Positions 17,100 to 25,349 of a stretch of 64,000 nucleotides of DNA are shown one piece after another. The notes beneath the pieces were generated by a model. The model had not been told where the DNA came from. It did not search any database and was given only the letters and a program-made list of their open reading frames with translations. Source of the stretch: JAKALD01 sp963817785 (GTDB taxonomy: Bacteria; Pseudomonadota; Gammaproteobacteria; Burkholderiales; SG8-39); assembly GCA_963817785.1 (NCBI GenBank), contig CAWFPL010000001.1, positions 62,001 to 126,000 of the forward strand, in the 5' to 3' direction. Numbering within the stretch: position 1 is the stretch's first letter; the number at the start of each line of letters is the position of its first letter. The position numbers were made by a program, and so were the translations under genes.

Positions 17100-18263
17100 C
17101 TACTTCACCAGCGTCCAGTCGCCGTTCTTGATCTCCAGCATGCGGAACGCCGACAGGTTGAGCCCCATGTGGTCGGTCGGCGAAAAGTTGAACTCGCCGT
17201 CGATGCCCATGAAGCCGTGGATGTGCTCGAGCGCGTCGCGCACCTTGGCCTTGTCGGTGGTGCCGGCGTTCTTCATCGCCAGGGTGATCAGCATCAGCCC
17301 GTCGTAGGCGTGGCCGCCGAAGGTGGCCACGTCCTGCTTGTAATGCGACTCGAACGCCTGCTTGTAGTCCTCCACCACCTTCTTCTGCGGGTCGCTGGCG
17401 GGCAGCGTGTCGGCCACCAGCAGCGCCGCGGCGGGCAGCCGCACGCCGTCGGCGGCGCCGCCGGCGAGCTTGATGTACACCTTGGAGGCGACCCCGTGCG
17501 ACTGGTACAGGGGCACCTTCATGCCGATCTGGCGGAAGTTCTTGGTGACGATCGCCGGCCCGGCGCCGAAGCCGCAGTTGAGCACCGCCTGGATCTGCGC
17601 GTTCTGCCGCAGCTTGGTGAGCTGCGCGGTCATGTCGGTGTCCTGGGCGCCGTAGGTCTCGTCGCCCACGATGTCGATGCCGTACTTGGGCGCGACCTTC
17701 ATGCATTGCGCGCGCATCGACTTGTCGAAGGCCCCCGAGCCGGAAATGAGCCCGATCCTGGAGATGCCGCGGGTGCGCATGTCGCCGAAAATCTTCTCGC
17801 ACGCCATGCGGTCGGTGGCCGGCGTCTTGAACACCCACTTCCTCACCGGCTCGACGATCTCGACCGCGCCGGCCAGCGAGATGAACGGGATCTGCGCCTG
17901 CTCGACCAGCGGGATCACGGCCAGGGTCTCGCCGGTGGTCGAGCCGCCGACGATCGCGTCGACCTTGTCCTCGTCGATCAGCCGCTTGACGAAGGTGCGC
18001 GCCTTCTCGGCGTCGCCCGCGGAGTCGTAGGACACGAGCTCGAGCTTGCGCCCGAGCACGCCGCCCGCGGCGTTGATCTTGTCGACGTACAGCTCGAGCG
18101 TTTTCTGCTCGGGGTCGCCGAGAAACGCCGCCGGCCCGGTGACCGAGAGAAAGGCGCCGATCTTGATCGGTGGCTGCGCGTGCGCCGCGAATGCGAGGGC
18201 GAGGCCCGCGGCGGTGAGGCAGAAAGACCGCCCGAGGGCGGCAAAGCGATGCTTGATCCCCAT
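17100..18263 (-). CDS. livK: Periplasmic substrate-binding protein, LIV/aromatic-acid type
   Basis: A 387-residue type I periplasmic binding protein with a Sec signal peptide ending LAFAAHAQ-PPIKIGAFLS. The LivJ/LivK fold is recognisable (VTGPAAFLGDPEQKTLELYV, then VDAIVGGSTTGETLAVIPL). It is the first gene of the liv operon; ATG 18263 follows a strong GGAGGAG site. Its closeness to pad and bzd genes suggests phenylacetate, benzoate or a similar aromatic acid as ligand rather than leucine. That is inference. Confidence 0.87.
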   Translation of the reverse strand: MGIKHRFAALGRSFCLTAAGLALAFAAHAQPPIKIGAFLSVTGPAAFLGDPEQKTLELYVDKINAAGGVLGRKLELVSYDSAGDAEKARTFVKRLIDEDKVDAIVGGSTTGETLAVIPLVEQAQIPFISLAGAVEIVEPVRKWVFKTPATDRMACEKIFGDMRTRGISRIGLISGSGAFDKSMRAQCMKVAPKYGIDIVGDETYGAQDTDMTAQLTKLRQNAQIQAVLNCGFGAGPAIVTKNFRQIGMKVPLYQSHGVASKVYIKLAGGAADGVRLPAAALLVADTLPASDPQKKVVEDYKQAFESHYKQDVATFGGHAYDGLMLITLAMKNAGTTDKAKVRDALEHIHGFMGIDGEFNFSPTDHMGLNLSAFRMLEIKNGDWTLVK

Positions 18264-18361
18264 GGTTCTCCTCCTGGAGTGGTGGCTTCCGTTTACCGCC
18301 GGCGGCCATATCGCACCCGTTCCGCGCCCGCGGGCGCGGTCTCGTACAATACGGCCTGGGT

Positions 18362-18382
18362 GTACCGGCGGCATTCCGGTAC
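18362..18382. promoter_or_regulatory. Hyphenated palindrome in the livK/GNAT divergent region
   Basis: GTACCGG (18362-18368) and CCGGTAC (18376-18382) form a perfect 7-7-7 inverted repeat. A TACAAT -10-like hexamer lies at 18345-18350. It sits between the liv operon (- strand) and the GNAT-Rrf2 pair (+ strand), so it is a candidate operator, perhaps for the Rrf2 protein. Confidence 0.45.
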
Positions 18383-18425
18383 TGAAAAGCGTATTTGGAC
18401 CCTAGCAGGATCGATAGCGGGCGGT

Positions 18426-18439
18426 TTGATCTGGCTCAA
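18426..18439. promoter_or_regulatory. FNR/ANR-like half-degenerate box
   Basis: TTGAT-CTGG-CTCAA differs from the FNR consensus at one position. Its centre is about 46 bases before the chosen GNAT start, so if functional it would act on the GNAT-Rrf2 pair. No clear -10 element is seen at the expected place. Confidence 0.35.
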
Positions 18440-18478
18440 GAAAAGCGGAGCGGCACGCCGGTGCGCGGCGGGAATCTC

Positions 18479-18946
18479 GTGAAGGGCGGGTCGCGGGAGG
18501 GCGGGCCACGGCCGGCGCGCGTGCGCGGCGCGCAGCCGGAGGACCTCGCGCAGGTGATCCAGATCGACGCCGGAGTCACCGGGCTGCGCAAGCCGGCCTA
18601 CTGGGCGGAGATCCTGCAGCGCTACGGCAGCGGCCGCCGGCAGCGCTACTTCCTGGTGGCCGACTCGGGCGGGCGCATCGAGGGCTTCATCATCGGCGAG
18701 GTGCGCGACTGGGAGTTCGGCTCGCCGCCGTGCGGCTGGGTGTTCGCGATCAGCGTGCGCCCGGACGCCCGCCTCGGCGGGGTCGCGACGCGGCTGCTCG
18801 AGGCGATTTCCGACTGCTTCCGGCGCGCGGGGGTGACCACGCTGCGCACCATGCTGTCGCGCGACAACAACCTGATCCTCTCGTTCTTCCGCAGCCAGGG
18901 CATGATGGCCGCGCCGTTCATCGCGCTGGAGAAGGAACTCGAATGA
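18479..18946 (+). CDS. GNAT-family acetyltransferase
   Basis: A single GNAT domain of about 155 residues. FAISVRPDARLGGVATRLLE is the acetyl-CoA-binding A motif, and RTMLSRDNNLILSFFRSQGM the C-terminal part. The start is uncertain: GTG 18479 gives a compact domain, while a TTG at 18395 would add 28 residues without clear domain content. It is followed eight bases later by an Rrf2 regulator and is divergent from the liv operon. Like the tandem GNAT downstream of padJ, it may acetylate a protein of the aromatic pathway; this is inference. Confidence 0.72.
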   Translation: MKGGSREGGPRPARVRGAQPEDLAQVIQIDAGVTGLRKPAYWAEILQRYGSGRRQRYFLVADSGGRIEGFIIGEVRDWEFGSPPCGWVFAISVRPDARLGGVATRLLEAISDCFRRAGVTTLRTMLSRDNNLILSFFRSQGMMAAPFIALEKELE

Positions 18947-18953
18947 GGTCGGC

Positions 18954-19439
18954 TTGAGGCTGCAGAAAAATACGCTGCTCGCGCTCTACAGCGTGCTCGA
19001 GTTCGCGGCCAATCCGGAGCGCCAGCTCGCGGCCGCCGAGATCGCGCGCAAGTACCGCGTCTCGCCGCATCACCTGGCGAAGGTGCTGCGCACGCTCGGG
19101 CGCGCGAAGCTCCTGGGCGCGGTGCGCGGCGTGGGCGGGGGCTACCGCTTCACCGGCAACGCCAAGCGCCTCACGCTGATGGACGTGATCGAGCTGTTCG
19201 AGGACATCAGCGCGCGCTCGGCGGCGCTGCCGCGCGGAGTACGGCGTACGGCGCCGGCGGCCGGCGCGTCGCCGTTCGAGGTGGACGAGGCGCTCGGCGT
19301 GGTGCTCGGCGAAATCGACGAGATCGCCAGGGCGACCTTCCGCTCGATCACGCTCGCGACGATGCTCAAGCTGATCGAGCGGAGGAGGGGGACGCGCGGG
19401 GGTGAGAAGCCCTCGCGGAGCGGCGGCCCGGCGCGTTAG
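18954..19439 (+). CDS. Rrf2-family transcriptional regulator lacking cluster cysteines
   Basis: A 161-residue Rrf2-type regulator. The winged-helix part (residues about 8-65) includes LAAAEIARKYRVSPHHLAKVLRTL and GGGYRFTG. IscR/NsrR-type members hold an Fe-S cluster with three cysteines in the C-terminal half; none is present here, so it probably senses something else. TTG 18954 has GAGG six bases upstream. The 3' end overlaps the convergent Spy-like gene by three bases. Confidence 0.78.
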   Translation: MRLQKNTLLALYSVLEFAANPERQLAAAEIARKYRVSPHHLAKVLRTLGRAKLLGAVRGVGGGYRFTGNAKRLTLMDVIELFEDISARSAALPRGVRRTAPAAGASPFEVDEALGVVLGEIDEIARATFRSITLATMLKLIERRRGTRGGEKPSRSGGPAR

Positions 19440-20122
19440 CGCGGGCCCCAGCCGCCGCGCCAGCCGCGCTGCAGCTGCTCGCGCTGCTCCTTGGTGAGCA
19501 CTGCGTCGATCTTCTTGCGCGCCTCGAGCCCGTTTTCGAACATCTGCTTCCTAGTGTCCGCTTCCGCCTGATACGCCTTGAGCGCTGCGGCGTCGTCCGC
19601 CTTGCCGGAGTCGTAGGTCTCGGCGAGCTTGAAGCGCTGCTCGCGTAGCGTTTCCATCAGTGCCCACTGCTTCCGTGTGGTTTCTTCCTGGATGCCGGCG
19701 ATCTTCTTCTGCTGATCCTCGGACAGATTGAGCGCGCCGTAGCCGCCGGGACCGTAGCCTTGCATCATTCCCGGTCCGTAGCCGCCGCGGGGCCCATAGC
19801 CGCCGCCCCAGCCGTAGCCCCCCATCATTCCAGGACTGTAGCCCCCACCCGGTCCGTAGCCCCCCATCATGCCGGGGCCGTAGCCGCCACCCGGTCCGTA
19901 GCCCCCCATCATGCCGGGGCCGTAGCCGCCACCCGGTCCGTAGCCCCCCATCATTCCAGGACCGTAGCCGCCACCGGGGCCGTAGCCCCCCATCATGCCG
20001 GGCCCCATGCCGTAGCCCGGCCCGTAGTCCCCGCCCCAGGGTTGCGCGTGCGCGACCGTAACGCCCGCCGCAGCGATTGCAGCCGCCGCCAGCGAGAGCA
20101 CCAGAACTCGTTTCATGGCCAT
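19436..20122 (-). CDS. Gly/Tyr/Met-rich Spy/CpxP-like periplasmic protein
   Basis: A 228-residue secreted protein. A signal peptide ends AGVTVAHAQP; residues 30-130 are a low-complexity Gly-Tyr-Pro-Met region with a 14-residue repeat (GPGMMGGYGPGGGY). Residues 130-225 are a helical domain starting LNLSEDQQKKIAGIQEETTR, which matches the LTxxQ motif of Spy/CpxP/CnrX-type proteins. Paired methionines could bind Cu(I). ATG 20122 has AAGGAG six bases upstream. It is cotranscribed after the SHOCT gene. Likely role: periplasmic metal or envelope stress. Confidence 0.75.
   Translation of the reverse strand: MAMKRVLVLSLAAAAIAAAGVTVAHAQPWGGDYGPGYGMGPGMMGGYGPGGGYGPGMMGGYGPGGGYGPGMMGGYGPGGGYGPGMMGGYGPGGGYSPGMMGGYGWGGGYGPRGGYGPGMMQGYGPGGYGALNLSEDQQKKIAGIQEETTRKQWALMETLREQRFKLAETYDSGKADDAAALKAYQAEADTRKQMFENGLEARKKIDAVLTKEQREQLQRGWRGGWGPR
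19796..20005 (-). repeat. Five tandem 42-bp coding repeats
   Basis: Five in-frame copies of a 42-base unit encode GPGMMGGYGPGGGY (residues 40-109 of the Spy-like protein). The first four are identical at the protein level; the fifth begins with S and has W in place of P. Such a repeat can expand or contract by slippage. Confidence 0.85.
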
Positions 20123-20153
20123 GTTGCACTCCTTTCCGTATATATATATGTAT

Positions 20154-20167
20154 GCCCCATTCGGGGC
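20154..20167 (-). other. Intercistronic hairpin
   Basis: GCCCC-ATTC-GGGGC forms a perfect short hairpin directly after the SHOCT stop and before the Spy-like gene. An alternating TA tract (about 20139-20150) follows on the transcript. Without a U run it is more likely a processing or stability element than a terminator. Confidence 0.35.
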
Positions 20168-20168
20168 G

Positions 20169-20405
20169 TCAGTGCTCAAGCGCGCGCTTCGCGCGCTCGA
20201 ATTCGTCCTGGTCGATCTCGCCCCGGGCGTAGCGCCTTTTCAGGATGTCCAGCGGGGTGTCTTCCGGTCCGGCCCTCGGGGTCCTTCCGGGAACCAACCA
20301 GCGCAGCCCGATCGCGACGATGGCGATGAGGAGCAACCAAAAGACAAGCATCCCGGCCCCGCCGAATCCCATGCCGCCCCAGCCGTAATTCATCGCGTTC
20401 CACAC
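20169..20405 (-). CDS. Small membrane SHOCT-domain protein
   Basis: A 78-residue protein with a Gly/Met-rich start (MNYGWGGMGFGGAG), one membrane helix (LVFWLLLIAIVAIGLRWLV) and a C-terminal SHOCT motif (LDILKRRYARGEIDQDEFER). SHOCT proteins are short oligomerisation modules common in metal and envelope-stress loci. It is first in a two-gene operon with the Spy-like protein and divergent from the FAD oxidoreductase, sharing an FNR-type box. Confidence 0.8.
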   Translation of the reverse strand: MWNAMNYGWGGMGFGGAGMLVFWLLLIAIVAIGLRWLVPGRTPRAGPEDTPLDILKRRYARGEIDQDEFERAKRALEH

Positions 20406-20435
20406 GATTGCGGCCTCCGTCGCGCGTAGTTGCCC

Positions 20436-20500
20436 AGACTAGGCGCCGCAGCCGGGTCTGTATTGACGCAGATCAAGCGGTCCCGCAGGCGCGCTAATCT
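20436..20500. promoter_or_regulatory. Divergent promoter pair around a shared FNR/ANR box
   Basis: TTGAC-GCAG-ATCAA at 20463-20476 matches nine of ten FNR consensus positions. On the + strand TAATCT (20495-20500) and on the - strand TAGTCT (20441-20436) lie where -10 elements of class II FNR promoters should be, with transcript starts about 40 bases from the box centre on both sides. One box may therefore control both the oxidoreductase gene and the SHOCT/Spy operon. Confidence 0.55.
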
Positions 20501-20533
20501 ATGCACACACAAGCATTTGGAGTCGGGGTTTCC

Positions 20534-22132
20534 TTGGACAGTTCCGGGCACGCGCCATACGACGCGATCGTCATCGGCGCCGGACACAACGGCCTGGTGT
20601 GCGCGTGCTACCTGGCGAAGGCCGGGCTGCGCGTCAAGGTGCTGGAGCGCCGGCCGGTGGCCGGCGGCGCGGCGGTCACGGAGGAATTCCACCCGGGGTT
20701 CCGCAATTCGGTTGCGGCCTACACGGTCAGCCTGCTGCAGCCGCGGGTGATCCGGGAGCTCAATCTCGCCGCGCACGGCCTCAAGATCGTGGAGCGGCCG
20801 CTCGCCAATTTCCTGCCGCTCTCCGAGCGCGACTATCTCAAGGTCGGCGGCGGGCTCGAGGCGACGCGGCGCGAGCTTGCCCGGTTTTCGGCGCGCGACG
20901 CGGAGCGCCTGCCGGCGTATCAGGCGGCGCTCGAGCGCATGGCCGGCGTGCTGCGCGAGCTCGTGCTCGAAACCCCGCCCAATGCCGGTGGCGGCCTCGC
21001 CGACGCGTGGCGCGCGCTGCGGCTCGGCGGCCGGCTCAGGCGTCTGGGCGTGGATTCCGGCGCCGAGCTCTTGGAGCTCTTCGCGCGCAGCGCGGCGGAG
21101 CTGCTCGAGCGCTGGTTCGACTCCGAAGGAATCAAGGCGGCGTACGGCTTCGATGCGGTGGTGGGCAATTTCGCGAGCCCCTTTCACCCGGGCACGGGCT
21201 ACGTGCTGTTGCACCACTGCTTCGGCGAGGTGAACGGCAAGCGCGGCGTGTGGGGTCATGCGCTCGGCGGCATGGGGGCGATCAGCGAGGCGCTGGCGGC
21301 CGAGGCGCGCCGCCTCGGCGTGGAGATCGAGTGCAATGCGCCGGTCGGGCGCGTGCGGGAGAATGCCGGGCGAGTGCTCGGGGTGATGCTCGCCGACGGT
21401 CGCGAGCTGGCCGCGCGCGCGGTGGCCGCGAACGTCAACCCGAAGCTGCTTTATCAGCAGCTCGTCGACCCGCGCGCGCTGCCGCCCGAGTTCCGTGAAC
21501 GCATCGCGCGCTACAAGTGCGGCTCAGCGAGTTTTCGCATGAACGTCGCGCTCTCCGCGCTGCCGCGTTTCGCCTGCCTGCCAGAGCCCGGACCGCACCA
21601 CGCCTCGGGCATCATCCTCGCGCCCTCGCTCGAGTACATGGACCGGGCGTACCTCGATGCGCGCGCCGAGGGCATGGCGCGGGCGCCGATCGTCGAGATG
21701 GTGATTCCGAGCACGCTCGACGATTCGCTCGCCCCGCGCGGGCTGCACGTGGCGAGCCTGTTCTGCCAGCATTTCGCGCCGGACGCGGACTGGGACGCCC
21801 GCAAGGACGAGGCGGTGCGGCGCATCTTCGATGTGGTCGAGGCGCACGCGCCCGGATTCCGCGCGAGCGTCATCGCGCACAGCGCGCTCTCGCCCGCGGA
21901 TCTCGAGCGCGAGTTCGGCCTCACCGGCGGCGACATCTTCCACGGCGCGCTCACCCTCGACCAGCTCTGGGCGGCGCGGCCGCTGCTCGGCTACGCGGAT
22001 TACCGCGCGCCGCTGCGCGGCCTGTACCTGTGCGGCGCCGGCGCGCATCCGGGCGGCGGCGTCACCGGCGCTCCGGGATACAACTGCGCGCGCGAGATGC
22101 TGCGCGATTTGCGGCGCCGTCGCGACCGTTGA
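20534..22132 (+). CDS. CrtI/PYROXD2-like FAD-dependent oxidoreductase
   Basis: A flavoprotein of the phytoene-desaturase-like superfamily. It has the FAD dinucleotide motif DAIVIGAGHNGLVCA at the N-terminus, followed by LERRPVAGGAAVTEEF, and a C-terminal FAD motif LYLCGAGAHPGGGVTGAPGY. The family acts on carotenoids or uncharacterised lipids; its substrate here is unknown. An ATG at 20501 is also in frame but overlaps the predicted -10 element and has no ribosome site. TTG 20534 lies after the predicted transcript start with GGAG upstream, giving 532 residues. A lycopene-cyclase-domain gene lies at 32455, though a link is speculative. Confidence 0.78.
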   Translation: MDSSGHAPYDAIVIGAGHNGLVCACYLAKAGLRVKVLERRPVAGGAAVTEEFHPGFRNSVAAYTVSLLQPRVIRELNLAAHGLKIVERPLANFLPLSERDYLKVGGGLEATRRELARFSARDAERLPAYQAALERMAGVLRELVLETPPNAGGGLADAWRALRLGGRLRRLGVDSGAELLELFARSAAELLERWFDSEGIKAAYGFDAVVGNFASPFHPGTGYVLLHHCFGEVNGKRGVWGHALGGMGAISEALAAEARRLGVEIECNAPVGRVRENAGRVLGVMLADGRELAARAVAANVNPKLLYQQLVDPRALPPEFRERIARYKCGSASFRMNVALSALPRFACLPEPGPHHASGIILAPSLEYMDRAYLDARAEGMARAPIVEMVIPSTLDDSLAPRGLHVASLFCQHFAPDADWDARKDEAVRRIFDVVEAHAPGFRASVIAHSALSPADLEREFGLTGGDIFHGALTLDQLWAARPLLGYADYRAPLRGLYLCGAGAHPGGGVTGAPGYNCAREMLRDLRRRRDR

Positions 22133-22189
22133 GGCATAGCCGCCGCGGAACCGGCCCCGGGCGCTACGGTCGAAGGGCGACTGCGCAGA

Positions 22190-22195
22190 TATAAT
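22190..22195 (+). promoter_or_regulatory. Consensus -10 element (TATAAT)
   Basis: A perfect TATAAT lies only seven bases before the ATG of the next gene at 22203. Transcription would start at or near that ATG, so the message is leaderless or translation starts downstream (in-frame ATG 22227). No clear -35 is seen, suggesting an activator. Confidence 0.5.
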
Positions 22196-22202
22196 TTGGC
22201 TC

Positions 22203-22571
22203 ATGGTCAAGCGTCTGATTCGCGCGATGCTCGTGCTGCTGTTGGTCGCCGGGGCGCCCGTACAGGGCTTCGCGGCGCTGGGCGGCGGGCTGTGCGGCGC
22301 GCTCGGGCACCATGCTGCGCAAGCGGCGCCGATCTCCGATCATGCTGCGCACGCCGGTGAGCATCACAAGGCCGGCGACGGAGAATCCGGGGCGGGTGAA
22401 GCGTTCTGCACCTCCTGCGCGAGCTGCGGCATGGCCGCCGCGATGGCCGTCGCGCCGGCGGCCTTCAACCCGACGGGTCCCGGCGGCGGCGTCACCGCCG
22501 CCGATTTCCCCGTGCCGCCGGGCTTCGTGCCTGACGGCCTCGACCGACCTCCCTTGACGCTCCTCTCCTGA
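22203..22571 (+). CDS. Small secreted His/Cys-containing protein, metal-locus hypothetical
   Basis: A 122-residue protein. A signal peptide (MLVLLLVAGAPVQGFAA) is followed by His-rich stretches (GHHAAQAAP, HAAHAGEHHK) and CTSCASCGMAAA, a plausible metal site. I do not recognise a named family; similar small proteins accompany copper resistance genes. It lies 85 bases upstream of the TolC-like gene and probably leads the copper operon. Confidence 0.55.
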   Translation: MVKRLIRAMLVLLLVAGAPVQGFAALGGGLCGALGHHAAQAAPISDHAAHAGEHHKAGDGESGAGEAFCTSCASCGMAAAMAVAPAAFNPTGPGGGVTAADFPVPPGFVPDGLDRPPLTLLS

Positions 22572-22656
22572 GCCAGCGGGGCGGCGCGCGCAGCGCGCTG
22601 CCTCTTTGTTGCACGCGGCCGCTCGCGGGTGGCCGCACCGGTCAGAGAGGAGCGAT

Positions 22657-24021
22657 ATGAAACAGTGGCATTGCGCCGCACGGGGCGTGCGTGGCGTGCT
22701 CGTTGCGGGGAGCGCGCTGGTCGCGCTCGGCGGCTGCGCGACGTTCTCCAAGGACGGCGGGTTCGACGCGGTGGACAGCGCCGTCAGGGCGCGCACCGGC
22801 GCGCAACCGCGCTGGGCGAAGAGCGAAGAGGAAGCGAAGACGCTTGCCGCGGAAGTGGCGAAGCTGCTCGCGTCGCCGCTCGGTCCGGACCAGGCGGTGC
22901 AGGTGGCGCTCTACAACAACCGCGGCCTGCAGGCCGCGTACGCCGAGCTCGGCATCGCCGAATCCGATCTCGTGCAGGCGGGCCGCTGGGTGAACCCCGG
23001 CTTCAGCTTTGCGCGCCTGGAGCGCGGCGAAGATCTCCAGATCGACCGCACGTTCCTGTTCGACGTGCTGGCGCTAATCACCATGCCGCGGCGGGTCGAG
23101 ATCGCCAAGGCGCGCTTCGAGCAGGTGCAGCTGCAGGCGGCCGCCGATGCGGTGCGGCTCGCGTCCGCGGCGCGCCGCGCGTGGTTCGAGGCGGTGGCGG
23201 CGCGCGAGTCGGAGAAATACGCCGAACAGGTGCAGGACACCGCCGATGCCGGTGCCGAGCTCGCCGGGCGCATGGCGCAGGCCGGCAACTTCAGCGCGCT
23301 CGATCGCCTGCGCGAGCAGGCCTTTTACGCCGAGTCGAGCACGCAGCTCGCGCGCGCACGGCGGAACGCGACCGCAGCGCGCGAGCGGCTCACCCGCGTC
23401 CTCGGTTTGCCCAACGCCACCGATTTCGAGCTTCCCGAGCGGCTCGCCGAGCTGCCCAAGGCGCCGCGCGAGCTGGCCGATCTCGAAGCCACCGCGCTGC
23501 GCGAGCGGCTCGACGTGCAGGCGGCGAAACGCGACACCGAGGCGCTCGCGCAATCGCTCGGTCTCACCGGGGCGACGCGTTTCGTCGACGTGCTCGAGCT
23601 GGGCGCGGTGCGCAACAGCGAGACCGGCCTGCCGCCGCAGAAGGGCTGGCAGCTCGAGCTGCGCCTGCCGGTATTCGACGGCGGCGGCGCGCGGCTCGCG
23701 CGTGCCCGCGAGCTCTACATGCAGTCCCTGAACCGCACCGCGCAGATCGCGGTCAATGCGCGCTCCGAGGTGCGCGAAGCCTACGCCGCCTACCGCACCG
23801 CCTACGGCGTCGCCAGGCGCTATCGCGACGAGATCGTGCCCCTGCGCAAGAAGATCTCCGACGAGAACCTGCTGCGCTACAACGGCATGCTGATCAGCGT
23901 GTTCGAGCTGCTCGCCGACGCGCGCGAGCAGGTGGCGAGCGTCGACGCGGCGATCCGCGCACAGCGCGATTTCTGGCTGGCGGATGCGGACTTGCAGCTG
24001 GCCCTCACCGGCGGACGTTGA
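22657..24021 (+). CDS. TolC-family outer-membrane efflux lipoprotein
   Basis: A 454-residue outer membrane efflux protein. The signal peptide ends in a lipobox (ALGGC, C27), so it is lipid-anchored like CusC/NodT. Two TolC-like repeats are visible from the heptad-rich segments around ALYNNRGLQAAYAELGIAES and LRERLDVQAAKRDTEALAQS. No RND pump or membrane-fusion gene lies next to it; instead a multicopper oxidase follows 14 bases later, as in some copper loci where it replaces CopB/PcoB. ATG 22657 follows AGAGAGG. Confidence 0.85.
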   Translation: MKQWHCAARGVRGVLVAGSALVALGGCATFSKDGGFDAVDSAVRARTGAQPRWAKSEEEAKTLAAEVAKLLASPLGPDQAVQVALYNNRGLQAAYAELGIAESDLVQAGRWVNPGFSFARLERGEDLQIDRTFLFDVLALITMPRRVEIAKARFEQVQLQAAADAVRLASAARRAWFEAVAARESEKYAEQVQDTADAGAELAGRMAQAGNFSALDRLREQAFYAESSTQLARARRNATAARERLTRVLGLPNATDFELPERLAELPKAPRELADLEATALRERLDVQAAKRDTEALAQSLGLTGATRFVDVLELGAVRNSETGLPPQKGWQLELRLPVFDGGGARLARARELYMQSLNRTAQIAVNARSEVREAYAAYRTAYGVARRYRDEIVPLRKKISDENLLRYNGMLISVFELLADAREQVASVDAAIRAQRDFWLADADLQLALTGGR

Positions 24022-24035
24022 ACGAGGAGAAGAGC

Positions 24036-25349
24036 ATGACCGATCGCAGAAAATTCCTGCGCGGCGCGGCGGCCGGCCTGGTCGGCGCCGCGCTGGTGTC
24101 GAAGGCGGGCGCGGCCTCGCTGCCCGAGGCGCCGCTGCAGGACAAGCCGCAGACGCAGCCGCCGCTCGTCCCGCCGGACGGCCGTGCGTACAACCCGGTG
24201 GTGACGCTGAACGGCTGGTCGCTGCCCTGGCGCGTCAAGGAGGGCTGGAAAGAGTTCCACCTCGTCGCCGAGCCGGTGCGCAGGCAGATGGCGCCCGGCA
24301 TGACCGCGAACCTGTGGGGCTACAACGGCCAGTCGCCCGGCCCGACGATCGAGTGCGTCGAAGGCGACCGGGTGCGCATCTTCGTTACCAACAAGCTGCC
24401 CGAGCACACCGCCGTGCACTGGCACGGGGTCCCCGTGCCGAACGGCATGGACGGCGTGGGCGGCTTGACCCAGCCGCATATTCCTCCCGGCAAGACCTTC
24501 GTCTACGAGTTCGAGATGAAGAAGTCCGGCACCTTTATGTACCACCCGCATTCGGACGAGATGGTGCAGATGGCGATGGGCATGATGGGCGCGCTCGTCG
24601 TGCATCCCAGGAATCCGGGCTTCATGCGAGTCGACCGCGATTTCGTGTTCCTCACCAACGCCTTCGACATCGACCCGGGCAGCGCCACCCCCAGGGTCGC
24701 GACCATGACCGAGTTCAACCTGTGGTGCTGGAACTCGCGCGTGTTTCCCGGCATCGACCCGCTGGTCGCGCGCAAGGGCGACCGGGTGCGCATCCGCATC
24801 GGCAATCTGACCATGACCAACCATCCGATCCATTTGCACGGTTACGACTTCGAGGTGACCGGCACCGACGGCGGCTGGGTGCCGAAGAGCGCTCGCTGGC
24901 CCGAGGTCACTGTGGACATCGCGGTGGGGCAGATGCGCGCCTTCGAATTCGACGCTCTCTACCCGGGCGACTGGGCGTTCCACTGCCACAAGTCGCACCA
25001 CACCATGAACGCCATGGGCCACAACGTGCCGACAATGATCGGCGTGGACCAGCGCAAGGTCGTGCACAAGATCGCCGGCCTGGTGCCCGATTACATGGCG
25101 ATGGGCGAGCGCGGCATGGCCGACATGGGGGCGATGGAGATGCCATTACCGGACAACACGCTGCCGATGATGACCGGTGCGGGTCCGTTCGGCCCGCTCG
25201 AGATGGGCGGCATGTTCAGCGTGATGAAGGTGAGGGAGGGCCTCGCGCGCGACGACTACCGGGACCCGGGCTGGTACCGCCACCCGGCGGGGAGCGTGGC
25301 CTACGAGTGGAAAGGCGATTTGCCGAAGGCTGAAAGGAGAAAGGGATGA
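24036..25349 (+). CDS. Multicopper oxidase, Tat-exported, copper-tolerance type
   Basis: A 437-residue multicopper oxidase. A twin-arginine signal (DRRKFLRGAAAGLVGAAL) directs folded export. Copper ligand motifs are HWHG near 129, HPHSDE near 171, HPIHLHG near 265 and HCHKSHHTMN near 316. There are only two cupredoxin domains, as in small two-domain oxidases. The C-terminus is methionine-rich (MGERGMADMGAMEMPLPD), as in enzymes that bind and oxidise Cu(I). Between a TolC-like lipoprotein and a cupredoxin, it most likely detoxifies periplasmic copper. Confidence 0.87.
   Translation: MTDRRKFLRGAAAGLVGAALVSKAGAASLPEAPLQDKPQTQPPLVPPDGRAYNPVVTLNGWSLPWRVKEGWKEFHLVAEPVRRQMAPGMTANLWGYNGQSPGPTIECVEGDRVRIFVTNKLPEHTAVHWHGVPVPNGMDGVGGLTQPHIPPGKTFVYEFEMKKSGTFMYHPHSDEMVQMAMGMMGALVVHPRNPGFMRVDRDFVFLTNAFDIDPGSATPRVATMTEFNLWCWNSRVFPGIDPLVARKGDRVRIRIGNLTMTNHPIHLHGYDFEVTGTDGGWVPKSARWPEVTVDIAVGQMRAFEFDALYPGDWAFHCHKSHHTMNAMGHNVPTMIGVDQRKVVHKIAGLVPDYMAMGERGMADMGAMEMPLPDNTLPMMTGAGPFGPLEMGGMFSVMKVREGLARDDYRDPGWYRHPAGSVAYEWKGDLPKAERRKG

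Noticed and set aside
19750..20010. Regular repeats that could suggest a CRISPR array
   Set aside because: The 42-base units are contiguous, in frame and coding, without unique spacers.
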